Assembly (NCBI RefSeq): GCF_003672135.1
Contig: NC_039508.1
Location: 3,410,001 to 3,474,000, forward strand
Length of the DNA: 64,000 nucleotides
Reading direction: 5' to 3'
DNA from: Ooceraea biroi
Lineage: Eukaryota > Arthropoda > Insecta > Hymenoptera > Formicidae
Shown here: positions 34,087-47,467 of the stretch, in pieces
How positions within the stretch are numbered: the stretch's first letter is position 1
Layout of the letters: the number at the start of each line of letters is the position of its first letter
Program-made: the position numbers and the translations under genes
The notes under the pieces: model-generated
What the model was told of the DNA's origin: nothing
What the model saw: only the letters and a program-made list of their open reading frames with translations
Databases searched by the model: none

Positions 34087-37000
34087 TACTCTAATGGACG
34101 CCATAGGCATCCGAGGATCTTAATTACAATATCCCAGACTAAGCGGCCTGAGCGTTCTAATGAGAAACGAAGCGAGCTAGATAGGTAAGATTCTAAAAAT
34201 ACGCTCGACCCAACCGGAGCTTGTCCTTGCGTTCACGTTCCGTTATCTATGAGAGGAAAGTATTGATCATCGTATCTCCTGCACTTCTTCAGGTATCTTC
34301 AGGTCGCGTTTATTGTATGGAGGAAATGTCCATGTTTACAAGGAACGATTATGCGAACCCTCGTTTGATCCACGGAGTTGGGACTTTCGCGATCGTGACC
34401 GCGTGTGCCTCACGGGGTTGGCGACGATTCGTCAACCACGTCGTGCTCCTCGACGCGCTAAAAATCGCCGCGTGGTGGTCCGCGTATACATGTACCCCTC
34501 ACGTACGTATACCTGCATGCCGGGCAGGCGCGCAACCGACCGAAATCGGCATTAGGATGCGCGGGCGTCCTCGTATCCCGTTTCAAGATGAAGATAGGCT
34601 CTAGCTCGTCCCGGGACTCGTTGCCGCGGTGAAAGAGAGAACGAAAGAGAGAGAAAGAGAAGGGACGAGAGGGATACCTAGAACCTAACCACGTCGGGCA
34701 GCGGCTCGTGGAAGAAGAAGCCCTCCTCGCGGTCCCTGACGTGCACATTTATCACCCTCTATTGTTGCCGGGCCAAACATCCGGCCTCACGGGCCGCGTA
34801 CAGAGACTTAACCCCTCCCCCCCCCTACCTTTCCCTTCCCCACCCCCGCCTCGCCCGGGCTCCCGAAGAATTGAGATTCGCGGGAGCAACTCCGGTGCCT
34901 TCTCTCACCCCGAGAGACGAGAGCCTGACCTGACAACTGCCGCGTGAGATTACTGACCTCACAAAGGATCTTCACCCCGCCAGAACTACCAAAAGAATAA
35001 AAGCCCACGACGCCACGTTCAGCGTCGTGATATCCGGTCCGGTCTCGGGGTTACTCTCGTGCGGTCTCTCGTTAACTTATGCGCCGGATTAAACGCGTCG
35101 CATTAAACGTCGTCACGAGAGACGTGTTTCTCGCGGTCCCGCGACGATCGATGACCGATACATACCCGCCGCTTAACGCGCGCGCTATTACGAAAGCGGA
35201 AGACGTCCGAGTGATCCCCGTTGTTCCCCGGACCGCGCGTATCTGCGTTCCCCGATCGTAGAATTGCAGCGTCTTGTTTGCACATTGCCTTTCCCATTAA
35301 CCTAGTCATTACGTCTATGCATTGTCTCCGGTACCCCGTACTTTGCACGTACTCTATGATCCGTGCCTTCTTCGTGGCAACGGTCGATCCGCATCTAATT
35401 TCCTTATCGGTCGTTGCGCCGGGCGTTCCGTTTCCCTCGGCCATGTCCGTTCGCGGCCACGGAAAAATGCGCGCAAGATGCAATCCCGACGATTGATAAT
35501 CGCCGCGCGCGTCGTCGCAAATAATTGTTATCGAAATCCGAGACGTCGAATTTTCCCATTACACCACCCACTGCATTGTGTGCGCTCGCGATTACCTCAA
35601 ACTCCGGATCGACGTTTAAATTGACTTCCCATTATGCACGGTTCCAATGTACCAGCACGAATATCGAACGATTCAACGTCACGCAGCGCCGTATCGTCAA
35701 GATAATAGACCGAATACCGGAGTCGCCCGCGTATTGTTGCGATGCGAGGTATCTGCCGCTTCACGCGGCGACCCGTCGTCAGGTCGTCCAGGAAGTCATT
35801 CCGAGCGGCTCGCCCAGGGGTGCCTCGTGCCGAGATCGCGCGGACGTTATTCCAGATTCGCGAGAGGCCGGGTCCCGAGTTCCCAGCATGCGGCAGAGCG
35901 CGGGTTCCTGCTTTTTTCGGGTGGAACGCGAGGAATCGCCTTATAAGTCGGCGGCGCTCAAAAGAAAAAAAGAAAAAGAAAAGAGGAGGAAGAAGATGGA
36001 CGAACGGACAAACGAACGAACGAACGAACGAAGGTAGCGGTGGAAGTTGCTGCGGCGGAGGAAGAAAAGGAGGAAAAAAAGGCGCGCGACAGTCGGCGGC
36101 GTTCGCGTTCGCTCGCTTCTCCGCACGACTCGTACTCTTCGCGGTTCTGCCAGCGTCGTCCTTGTTCCCTGCAGCCATTGGTCTGCTCCGAAACGGACGA
36201 ATAAAAAAAAACCGAGAGATAGGATTGCCCCCTTTCTCTCTCGCTTTGCTCAAAGTGGTGAACTCGATGGCCGAAAAGGAACGTCAAAGGAGAGACGAAG
36301 AAGTATACAAGAGACACCGCGCGGAGGGAGAAGAAACGTGAAAAGCAAAGAAAAGAGACAGTTGGAACGACCATGAAGAACGACGGTGGGATCGACGGAG
36401 GCGGAGAAGCGATGAACCGAGTGAAACTCTCGCGGTGGATATCAACTTTTCTTCGTTTCTTCCTTTCTTCACCGCTGCTCTGACAGTAGGCCCGATACGA
36501 CTCTCTAACTGCCGTTTCGCAACGTGGAACGTCGCCGAGATCCGAGATATCAGTTATCAATCAACGAGGGCACTCCCGGCAGGGCCGAAACGCGTTGCTC
36601 TTCGTCCCGTGGGGGCCGTTGCGGCCGAGCGACAGCACCGGATGGGCGCACCGCGCCGCGTAATTTAGGGACCGACGTGGCTGTCCAGGAAGGGCTGCAG
36701 CGGCAGCAGCAGGGGCGAGATAGAGGAAAGAAGAGTGAGAGAGGAGGGAACACAGCGCGACGACGGTGAAAAAGGGGTACCGGGGGGAATGGCGAGAGAG
36801 TCTCAAGGAGGAAGACATCTGAAAGGGAGGATGGAGGGGAAGACGCGAGGCCCTTCTCAGCCGCGAAACGATCGGCGAAACAAATGCAAAGCGGGAACCC
36901 GAACCCGGAGCCCGATTCCGCGATCGAGGACCCTCTACTTGACGCTCGCGGCACCGCCTTAAAGTATCTACTGCCGGAACGGTAAGGGGACGACGGGGGG

Positions 37001-38850
37001 ACTGGTTAAGCACCCAAAAGCAAAACCGAACGGGCAAACTCTCGAGACTGGCCGGCTGCCGCTTACTCTCGCCGGCCCGATCGCACGGGGTGAGACAAAG
37101 ACCGTTCGCGGGGCCCTACGTACCCATAATTCTTTCAAAGGTCCGGCGCGCGGCTCCGCAAACCGATCATTGCGTTCCTTACAAAGTGTCATCGGGGCGA
37201 AGCGGTGTCCGAATAAAGGGCCCGCGAGACACACGGCCTCGGGGACCGAACGTCTAGTAGCGCTTTATGTCACCAGACTGGGCCCATTTATGCCGAGTCT
37301 GGGCCGATGGTTCGGGGTCCCCGAACGAACGGCGCGTCGCGTTTCACCGTATGTAAATGCACCCACGGGGGTCATCGTGGCGCATCTACGTCGCGTATTT
37401 AATAAGTCTCTGGTGTTCCCCTCAAACTTTTCGACTCGGGTTTAACACAAGTACCATTATATCGCGAATTAATGGCGAACTTTGGTTTCGATCGTCGCGC
37501 TGCCTCGATCAATTATAATTTACGTCCGTACGAATACGGACTTCCTCTCGTTTTTTTGCCGAGCCAGCAACCGCCAGCGCTGAATTCGAGAAGACATCGC
37601 GCACGTTGATCGATGTTAAATTTATGCTTATGAGCGCGCTCGCGCCGATATCCACGACTGGCAATTAAGTCTTTTTACGTATACGGCGCGCCGCATTAAG
37701 GACGGTTAAATGAATTTTTCTGATTAGAACGTAACTATATCGTAGATCTCATCTACATCTACGAACGGATACCAAAGCAATTTGTTACCTACGCATCTCG
37801 CGCGTCTTACACGCGCGCGCTCGTGCGTGACTGCTCGCCAGCGGCGGGTTCAGCATCTTCTTACCTGAAAGCAAACAAAGTATCTCGGATTAGTCACATT
37901 TGCAATGTAAATCAAATAAGCGCGCGTAATATTCTCTACTCGTAATATTCCTGAACGAGTGCATGCAACGCGGCCGTTTTGATCGTCAAAGAGGATACTC
38001 GCCGAGTAGCGGGCCGCCGCTCAAGGCCGATGTAATCCGCATTTTTAACTGCACTTAACTTCTCCTCGCGCAAAAAGATCACGTGAACGTTAACGCGCGC
38101 TGCTTAACGCCACGTACGTCGCGCATCGCTCATCATTTGATCTTGATTTCTCCTTATATAACACACATTTCACACGATTACCAAGTAAAATACAATTTAT
38201 GAAAGGGAATGCGCTTTCCATGCGCCGCAAAAAGCGTCCGGGGGGGATGCGTTTATAGGTTTAAGACAGGTCAGGGGGTCTCCTTCCCCGCCGCGACTCG
38301 GCGCATACCGGTTTTTCGGAGTTAATCGCATAAATTACAATTATATTACGATCATTATTCTCTCTTTCGGTGTCCGGCCCCTGCGCCGTCGCGTTATGTA
38401 AATCGCCGTCGGCGTTAAGGCGCAATAAACGACCCCACGTAACGAAGAGACGACACAATGTCCGTTATCGGACGATTATTAATCGGGCGGACCGATCGTC
38501 CGCGGTCGAAGCCGCGAAAATATGCCCGGTAATTCCTGGATTTGCACGCGTTGTTCTCGAATTCGAACGCGAACGTCCACGGGAGAACGACGACAGGCAA
38601 GAAGAGAAGCAGCGGCATTCGACTCGGATTTTCGACCCGTTTCGCCGACGCATAGGCGAGCCCCTTTCTCATCGATGCATTATACGATACGCGCGTGCGC
38701 GGAGGAAGGCGGGTGCCCCGCTTCCCCGTTCGCGCTACCTGTGTTTGTGGCGGTGATATTTACGGTCCGATAGAATCGGCCCTCTCTCGCGCGACGTGGA
38801 CGAAAACGAGCGATAGCCCGGGAGCAGGGAAGTGGAGGAGAGGGATATTG
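34087..38850. other. Unassigned non-coding sequence
   Basis: Purine-rich stretches at 35959-36000 and 36715-36850 and the AACG repeat interrupt mixed CpG-rich sequence. Frames of about 200 codons on both strands at 35.6-36.6 kb overlap each other and are low complexity. No gene recognised. Confidence 0.45.
36011..36032. repeat. (AACG)n tetranucleotide repeat, about 5 units
   Basis: AACGAACG repeated, directly after a purine-rich stretch (35959-36000). Confidence 0.9.
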
Positions 38851-38880
38851 GGCCGGTGTGGACCAGCTCCTTCCTCGGAC

Positions 38881-38950
38881 ATGTGTGTGCGCGCGTGTGC
38901 GCGTTCGCCCGTACACGCACACACACACGTCTGCGTACGTGCGTGCGTGC
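38881..38950. repeat. Alternating purine-pyrimidine (TG/CG/CA) tract
   Basis: TGTGTGCGCGCGTGTGCGCG is followed by GTACACGCACACACACACG and GCGTGCGTGC. The left TG/GC part and the right CA part are roughly inverted copies, so both Z-DNA and a hairpin are possible. Confidence 0.7.
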
Positions 38951-39015
38951 CCTGCACTTTTTTTGCGGCTTCAATTTGAATTGAAAAAGGCTGTGGATAC
39001 GAGGACAATAGGTTG

Positions 39016-39044
39016 CGCCGCCGCCGCCGTCGTCGTCGTCGCCG
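39016..39044. repeat. (CCG)n-(TCG)n compound trinucleotide repeat
   Basis: Four CCG units followed by about four TCG units, leading into a long pyrimidine tract at 39054-39210. Confidence 0.85.
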
Positions 39045-39053
39045 GATCCTCTC

Positions 39054-39210
39054 GGTTACTCTTCTACTCTTTCTTCCTACCTTCCTTCAAAGCCAGCTAC
39101 TCGTTCCTTTGCTCCTCCGTCTTCTTTTCCTCTCTCACTTTTTCTTTCTCTCTCTTTCTGCCACCCTCTCGCTCTCGCTGCCTCTTTCCTCTCTGCTTCT
39201 CTCTCCCTTG
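39054..39210. repeat. Pyrimidine-rich tract
   Basis: C/T-rich over about 155 bp. The longest open frame of the window (38858-39856, 332 codons) passes through it and reads as Ser/Phe/Leu repeats, with no recognisable domain before or after. Confidence 0.75.
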
Positions 39211-40539
39211 GCTCGTCGATGACGACAAGAATGAAGATCCGGACAGGATGCACCTCGTGCAGTTCTCGTCACGCATTGCCTCTCGCGAACCGATGCGACC
39301 AAGAGGAAGACCTCTCGCCCTCGAACATTCCCTTTTCCTCACTCAGTCTCTTAGATCCAGCGCTACGTCCTCTTTATATACACTTGAGCTAAGTATTATC
39401 ATGTCACCGGCAAAACAATCACCATCCTCGCCTCCTTTTTTCCTCCTCTTGTTCTCGCTGCGGAGACTTTCGTGTTCTTGTCGTTCTCCGTCTTCCGGCC
39501 GCTTTAAAACCGAGTCCTTCGTCCTGCCTTTCGGAAGGTTTGTTCCTTCCCTTAACAGGGTACTCTCTATCTCTCTTTCTCTTTATCTTGCCAGAAACGA
39601 CAAGGACAATTGGGTACTCTGCCGGCTCCCTCGAATGTGGAATCAGATATTACGTATGCACAGCCTAAACCGCGCTCGCTGTCCTCCCCCATTCTTCTTC
39701 CTCTTCCTCGTCGTTTTCCCTTGTGCGCGTCTCGTTGCGCGCGGCTCCACGATGCAATCTCTTCTTTCTTTCTTGCGGTCGTCCCTCTTGACGTTCATGT
39801 TTAAAGCGTATAATCTAATAATACATTCGTTCGTAATTTTACGCGGCAAATTGTAAAATTATCTCACGTCAGCATCTCTGTGAATTATTATCAAGAAATT
39901 ATCAAATTCATGTGCACGTGACCATTGACCAAAGTTTTAAATAACGTCATTTTTGCATTTAAAGCCGTTGTGATCATTCCACGCAATGTCAAAGCAAGAA
40001 ACTCGATTTCTTAAAGGGACTAGCATAAACTTTCCCTTATAAATTTTTTACTGTTTTTAACTTTGGATTTTTGCAACTTCCATCATCTCATTCTTAGGCC
40101 TCTCCTCTCCTCTCAGATTTAATGACCATTTCGATAGCCAGCAGTACCGATCACAGCGTGAATTACGCGACGGCCAATCGGCCGTCGAAACGAGCGATCG
40201 TTAAATCTACCGAAGCGGGACAGATCGCTCGAGTGATGCATTACGTTTGGCCCTCGATCTCAATCCGACCTCGCTGCGATCACCGTAACACTCGACTCCG
40301 GATAATCAATGGCACCGGTTCGATAATCGGTGATGCATCGAGACCAACCGCGCTGAGGGATGACACTGGACGACCAAGCGAATTGCACCAACAAACTGCT
40401 CCAGCAAATGCGCGCCGATACCAGGCCGATTTTATTGTTAATAGAAATCTAATGGAGTTCAGGCCGTCGTAATTTTCTCCCCACGTAACAATCTCCGTAC
40501 ATAACCTTTCTCAAATAGCTCGACGATGACACGCAATGC

Positions 40540-40790
40540 GACTTTGTATGAACTGTACAAATAACATTTTCTTTAAATAAAATTTAACATTATAAATATG
40601 TTCAGTTTACATAAAATTTTTGCTTTTAAACAATGCAATTTTTCTACTAATTTCATGTTAAATTATCTGCATAATATTCATGTCATTGTTTGACATATTT
40701 ACAGTATGTTAAATTAAGACAAAAATTAAAAAATTAAAAATTTAACTGTTTGGGACACATAAATGTGAATAAATGAATTTAACATAAATT
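40540..40790. other. AT-rich, CpG-poor block
   Basis: Runs of A and T dominate, with almost no CpG, in sharp contrast to the flanks. Homopolymer-rich motifs such as AAATTAAAAAATTAAAAATT occur near 40725-40742. The composition is compatible with a matrix-attachment-like region or an old mobile element remnant. I could not find its ends. Confidence 0.5.
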
Positions 40791-43441
40791 TGTTTGCTGT
40801 GTATCTCTTCGTTCTTCCATGCCTTTGTCCTTTGCGACGCATTCGTTTCCCTTCGACTCGACGCGAGTGCCGCCGAACATCTTCGCGAATATCTCTTCCA
40901 CTGCACTTTCACGGGAATGTGCCCTTGGTCCATTCAGACTCATTCAAGATTGCTCCACAGTTGCGTTTTGACCTTCCACGAAGTTCAGTTTGCGTGCAAG
41001 AATCGGTTGCACGTTTAAATGCACCGCAAAATGGGAGTGCAGCAGGACAGAGAAGAGGACAGAGAGCGAATTACTGATCGTGCCACAGTGCGAAAGGAAG
41101 GAATCGGTAGTGAGGGACGGGGCAAAAACAAATTTACGACTACGCAGTCGTTTCATTGACTCCGGTTCAAAGAACGGCATTACAGAACGCAATCCTGTTC
41201 GCGATATTCAAGAAATCGTCGAGAAGGAAACGATCGTGCTTCGCGAAATCGTAATAGCAGCGATTAACGGTAAATGGATAATTTAAAAGTCGTTAATAAT
41301 CAAGAAAATTATTTTATATCTAGTATCAACGAATTCGATGATTAAAGCGAATGGCAACTATTTTCTTGGAATCATCAAAGTATTTACTTCTTGGGAAAAA
41401 TATGAAATATCTTGAAATTCTCCCAGGTGCAGAATGCGCTGTTCGGATTTCAAAGCATGCACGACGAGAGGTAAAGCTGGGGGATGAGAACATTGCGACG
41501 CGCTTTGATATTGTACTTTATCTCGTCATCAAGAGAACTGGCGTCCCTGGAATTTATTTCTGAGAACTACAATGCTCGCGAGTGACACAAGTGACCTCAC
41601 GACGTGCACATATCATAAGCGGACGTATTAAAATTCCGCGCTGCGGCCATACAGCAATTTTGGAGTTTGCCAATGAGTGGCGTCAAACGTAATGCACACC
41701 GATGACGACACGCGCGAGCACCGTGCAAGCGTGCCCGGTGCACAGGACGAACGTCAACGAGAGTAAAGGCACGTCTCGCGGTAACGACCAACGGGCGCGC
41801 TTCCGGTTGCCTCAGAGGAAGACGATGCAGGAGGTGGGACCAACGCGTTCTTATTCTGTCGTTCTCGCGCGCGGCGTTGGTCTCTTCTATGCTGGTCGTA
41901 AAAGGGGTACCGCGACCGGGTACATGGACACGCATACGGTATCTTCGCGGGTTGCATACGAATCGCTTCATTTGTTGGTCCTCCCGCGCGCCGCCGCGCC
42001 GCGGCCACATTTCTAATTCGGGGCCTGTGGCGGGCCCCTCCTCGTAAAAGCGGAGAGACGCGCCACGAAATACCACTCGTCATAGGGTGCAGTTATGATA
42101 CGCTTATCTAAACGACCGGCTGCCACGGGCCGCGTTCGCCTCGTATCTGCCGTTCGTTCCTGACTCGCGTATTCAGCCGAGACGTTTCTTGTCGCCGGTT
42201 GTGTGTCGACCGGCGAGGGCTGACAGGACAGGGCCCGTCGACGTTTCGTGGAGACCCACGGGGCCCGCGGACGTTCGCGAACGAGTTAACGGCAGCAAAC
42301 GACGACGGCGAACTCGCAGGCGGGACGTCGCGCGGCTGTAAAGTGTCCCGCGTGTTATCGTCCACACGTTGCTGAAGATAATTTAGATACGGCCGATCCT
42401 CTGACGAGAACGGGAAGCACGTTCCCGGAGTACCGACTCGATCGCTCGGAGCGTCCGATCGGGAGATTAGGGGTAACGTCCGCAATTTTCGGGGGAAACG
42501 GACGTCCGTGAGTCCTTGCGTCGGATTAAGACATACTCCGTAATATGTAAATTACCGTAAGCCATCTAAGCAGAGATCGTTAATCATACTCGGAACTCCG
42601 CAGGTTCCTATTAACGTCCAGATAAGCTAAGGACTCGATCAGTAATGGCCCTAGCGACAACGTAATTTATAGTTTCGTTCGAATCGCTCGACGCATTACG
42701 GGAATTATCTGTGACCGGCTTGAATAATTAACGTGCCGCAGCCCGTGAGCACGCTTCCGCCTTCGACAAAGTTACATTGCGCCAGACAATGTCAGATAAA
42801 GCTGAAGTTCTCTAGCCCTGAGCCGTACAGTCGCTTTGAAACAGGATTTCCACATATCGTGCTTGGAAGATTCCTTAAATGCTTCAGAAAGTAACGATTC
42901 ATCGGCTGATACTCGTGAAGTTATCTGCAATGTCTTATAATGTTATCATTCACCTGAACGTGTTAATAAACGTCTATTTAATGAACAGCTGTTATTTGAT
43001 GGATATAGGAAATTTTCAAATATATTGCATGCGGATGATAGGATCAACGGTGAAATAAAGATGCACGTAACATATTTCTTCCGGCAATTTACATAATTTG
43101 CCGCTGTCATATCAGAGCTAGCGGGGAAAATTGTACATCTGCATTAACTGAACTTCTGTACCTATTCTCACGAGCGGAAATCACTAATTATTGAAATCAA
43201 CAACTTTCACGTAGGATTCTGCGCGCTCGCCGATATTTCACGGGAATAAATTTCCGTAATTTTCTCGCTCGACAAAGCGATTCCTTCGCCGGTTCACGCC
43301 GAACCGAGGGCAGGCGCTGGTGTGAGTGAAAAAATGAGCCCAGCGATTGATATTAATAGCAACATGGTATATGCGATAAACGGGCGTTTATCGGACATGG
43401 ACGTTTCAGCGGCGCGAGGTACCAACTAACGGACGAACGAT

Positions 43442-43463
43442 GACGACGACGACGACGACGACG
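43442..43463. repeat. (GAC)n trinucleotide repeat, about 7 units
   Basis: Perfect GAC run. No convincing reading frame uses it as a codon repeat. Confidence 0.85.
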
Positions 43464-43622
43464 ATCGTGGTAGTGTCGGTTATACACGTGAACAAGAATC
43501 GCGTGCTTCGTGCCTGAAAACAGAAGCGACTCGACGAGACTGACGGCGAGGTATGGTATGAGGACCGAAAGGGGGCAGACGAGGAAAAAGAGAACAAGAC
43601 GGAACGAGACTTAGCTGGCGGA

Positions 43623-43623
<1 letters not shown>

Positions 43624-43647
<24 letters not shown>
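43624..43647. repeat. (GA)n microsatellite, about 12 units
   Basis: Uninterrupted GA run within a purine-rich stretch of about 43560-43690. Confidence 0.9.
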
Positions 43648-43654
<7 letters not shown>

Positions 43655-44221
43655 AATGGAGAGACCGGTGGATCGAAGAAAGGATGCCCCGAGCACCACC
43701 TAATCAACATCTGTCTAGTGCCTCGACCTTCTCCTCAACCTACTCAACCCTCGATAACTCCCCACGTGTTGCGTGCTCGGGACGCGCAACGAAACACGTG
43801 ATGTTGTTCGCGCGTTCGTGAACTCGATTGGTGCGTCGATAATGCGCGAGCGGAATACGAGAACGTAATAGCGCGGATGATAGCGGTTCCCCGACGGAGA
43901 ACGGGAGATAATACCCGCGACGAAAGAAACTCGTTCCGAGCGATTTCACGTGCGGATTGAACCTGATACCGTGCGAATACGTCGGTAATAATGTATTACA
44001 ATATCAATTTTCTGTTTGTCGAAAGCATCAAGTTGCAACTCCTTTTTTTCCCGACGCTATCTGTCATCGCGCGAGGATGCCTTGATATGATTCAGCTGCG
44101 ACTTCGCGCGGATCAAAACGCGCGCAAACACCGCAGCGGGGGTTCTCTAAGGGCGTTCTATTATGCAGAATCGCCGACACCTCTCTGACGGACGTGGGAC
44201 GGAATCGGAAGCCGCGCTCGC

Positions 44222-44315
44222 CCGATCCTGCGGGCCCCTAATGCCCACGCGGCGCGTCGTCACTCCCGGAGCGTAGCAAATCGAATCGAAGTCCCCGGCG
44301 GCCGATCCTGCGGGC
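44222..44315. repeat. 14-bp direct repeat, copies 80 bp apart
   Basis: CCGATCCTGCGGGC occurs at 44222-44235 and 44302-44315. The sequence between the copies is not repeated. Confidence 0.5.
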
Positions 44316-47300
44316 GCGTTGGTCCGGCAAAACGCCGTGGATGCGTACTTAAGGACAGAGAGAGCATGAACGGTTGCAACCCGACACCCGATAAATTCGA
44401 TATCAACGAGGCCCGCCCGCGCCTCGACCCGCATTTAGGTCGGGCCCCGACCCATGGCCCGCTCTGTTGCCTCCACGTACCCTCGCGTCATCCTTGATCC
44501 TCCCTTCCCTCCCTTTCGCTAATATGCTTCTTCCTTCAACCCGTACCCTTCCATTTTCTCCCTCGCTACGTTAACCCTCGATCTTCCGGCCTCTCTTTCT
44601 TACTCGCTCTCCGACTTTCGCTCCGTCTCGCGTTTACAACAGGTCCGAAATGAAAAAGAAAGAGAGAGAGATCAAGGAGAAGATCAATCGAGAGGGAAGG
44701 CGAGTGCGCGGGCCAAACGCTCTTGCCGTCTTTATCTCACGTTGCAAACCGGCGGGCGAAGGCGCGCGGACTCGCTTTTTTACTGCCGAGTCGGCCGTGA
44801 GGAGTGTGTTTGGTTGAAATTTCAGTCGGGGCCCTCCGCCTTTTCGGCGATGAAAGGTGGAGTCGAGGGAAAAAGAACAGGTCAACCGGTGACAATAACG
44901 ACGAAAGTATGCGCGCCGGTGCGAGGGAGACGGATGAGGGGGAGAACGGGGCGGGAGACCGGATGCCTCGCGTCTTTCCACCTACGTGTGATCGAGGTTA
45001 TTCTAAGACGCCTCGCGAAATGCGAATTTCCTTTTTTTAAACGCGTCAATGAGCGCCGAGATGCCTAGCTCGTTGAAGAAATCGCATTCGCACGAATCGC
45101 CATGCGAGATTTGCAAAATCACACGAGCATATACCGTGATTCCAGCACGATTTTAGCATTCCGCAACTGTATCCTTTTGTCTCATTTCGAAAGATTGCAG
45201 ATACAATTATGTATTCTTCGTCTTGTTTTGCAGCCGTGTTGTAAATTTTATCAGATAAATGGGACTCGGCAAATACAATTATTATTATTTCAAGAAAATT
45301 TATCTTACGTCTTTTTTTCGTCGTGCTGATATTCACATAACAGTGTGCATTACGTACAACGCGATATATGTGCTACGACGTAACAAGTCGGCGTCATCCG
45401 CGATGATTACGATCGCATTATAAAAGACAGTCGGAATTTTATCGCACAAGTCGCGCAGCGTACTGATAGCGAGACATTTCGGATATCGCGATACTAATTA
45501 CGTTTCCTGAAAATTTAATGCCGGGACATTCGTTCGCCGCAACGTCTTTCGTATCCGATAAATCTTCGTGCCCTAACGCGCTTCAAGTGGAATGTATTCC
45601 GTATCGAGCCGAAACGCTCCTCGTAAGTCACTCGAGTACCGACCAATTCTTTAAAGCGCACTCCGAAGCCTGTAAATACCACGTTGATACCTCGCCCTCG
45701 TCCTCGCGCGAGAGGGTTCGATCCTCAACGACGACGGACGTACATTCCACGACTCACCTGCGGATGTCGACGAATTCCGCCTCGGGGATCATACCGGATT
45801 GCACGTACGTTCGATGCACGCCGAATCCGCGAAAACGCTGACTTTGATTACCGAAATAATGATGCCTGCGATTACGACGTAACGTTTCACTATCGCTGTA
45901 AAATGCTCATCCTCTTGCATCCACTTCCATCCCGAACATTTAAACGCAAAGTGAAAATCATCTTTAATTTTCTCTGTCTGCATGTCTCAAACACTCTTGC
46001 GTATTTTTAGATCGGGAAAAGTATTAATTGTATTAGCATCAGCTGATTTTCGCACGTTGCCGCTCTGTGCTGGGCATACGCGAGGCGAACGCGTGAAATA
46101 CCGATGTTTGACGTTGCCTCACGCCACGTACTAGAAAAATATCGTGTCGGCGATCTCGGCCAAGACGTGGCGTGAGAACAGAGCTGCATTCCGCGGCACG
46201 TCCGCGAATTTCGACGGGTGCAATCGTCCGCCTCGCTCGAAGCGGCCTGCAGAATTTAGGGGACAAGTTCGCTTCGAGTTAGCTGGACTCGTCGCGCTGA
46301 AGCGGCCGACAGATCGAGCCAACGAGGGGTAGGCAAAGGGTCGACGGGACAGAGCGGCGGGGGAAGATGCATAAATAACGATGGCAAGCGGCATTGTACA
46401 TCACGCGGCTCGGTACCGCGTCCGCGCAGCTCTTATCGGCAAACAATGTTTTATTCCCCCGTGGCATTTAGCCGGCGACCGCGGCGGGGATATCAAGATC
46501 GCCCGTCCCCGGTAAATGATCAGATACGGGGACGCCCGAAAATCCCTCTTGCTCGCGCAAAAGGCGAGCCGATGGCGATGGCGGCCCCGGGTCAGGCGAC
46601 AAGGTGCCACGGGAGGAACGCGGGATTTCGGACGCGTCGGAGTGCGCCGATCTTGCCGGGACTAACATGCGGACAAGTCCCACCGCGGTTCCGCGTTACT
46701 CTGCGGACGTTTGTGCACAGGTGTTCGAGTAAAGTCGCCGACGAGGACAACTCGAATTTGACGATCTCGTGCCTTAAAAAAGGATTTCGAGTTTAAGTTG
46801 CATCAGTACACGAGCAATCGATCCATTCAATGTATTTCACTTGCCTCTCTTTCTTTCTCTCTCTCTTTCCTTCTTTTATATTCATTATATAATTTCTTCT
46901 AAGAAGTTACGCGACAGCGTAACGTTGTAAAGGAATGTTGCAACACTGTGCGCAACACGCATTTTTCGCATAGCAGAGCAGTTATCGCTTATTAAGCAGT
47001 TTTAATAATTTTAATCGCACTTTGATTATATTTACTCGTGTGTATTATTATGTAGCTTATTTCATTTGTAATTTATGCAAATTGCTATGCTTATTATGGT
47101 CTAACGTTAATTAGCATAATTATATCCGACTCTCTCGGTCGAGTGTCTCTCGAATCCATTTACTTATTTTAACTCGCTCTGATTATATACGTGCAACCCG
47201 GCAAGACGGATCATTTTTTTATTCCTTGTTCCAAGAAAGCCTATTACAGGAATGGATCGTATCACAAATGTCGTATCTCGAGTAAATCGTGATTACTTTT

Positions 47301-47413
47301 TATACTATTTTGTGCACGTGATACCATATTATCATCAGTATCTAAATGCCGTTATATGTTCTATGTGCTAATTTTCTTAAGAACCAATAAGTTTCAACGA
47401 AACAGGAAGGTAG

Positions 47414-47416
<3 letters not shown>

Positions 47417-47464
<48 letters not shown>
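47417..47464. repeat. (GA)24 microsatellite
   Basis: The longest perfect dinucleotide repeat in the window, 48 bp without interruption. It lies next to AT-rich sequence at 46.8-47.4 kb and should be polymorphic in length. Confidence 0.97.

Positions 47465-47467
<3 letters not shown>

Larger units (their letters stand above)
40791..47400. other. Unassigned non-coding sequence
   Basis: A less AT-rich island at 40790-41290 sits between AT-rich flanks and is open on both strands for 60-100 codons, without a recognisable domain. Further on, CpG-rich mixed sequence holds the GAC and GA microsatellites and the 14-bp direct repeat. From 46.8 to 47.4 kb the sequence is AT-rich, with a POU-type octamer at 47075-47082. 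Confidence 0.4.

Noticed and set aside
38858..39856. Longest open frame (332 codons, + strand)
   Set aside because: It crosses a trinucleotide repeat and a long pyrimidine tract and reads as Ser/Phe/Leu repeats. No domain or splice support was found.
45709..45730. GGGTTCGATCC resembling a tRNA T-arm
   Set aside because: Only part of the stem pairs, and no D-arm or anticodon arm lies upstream.
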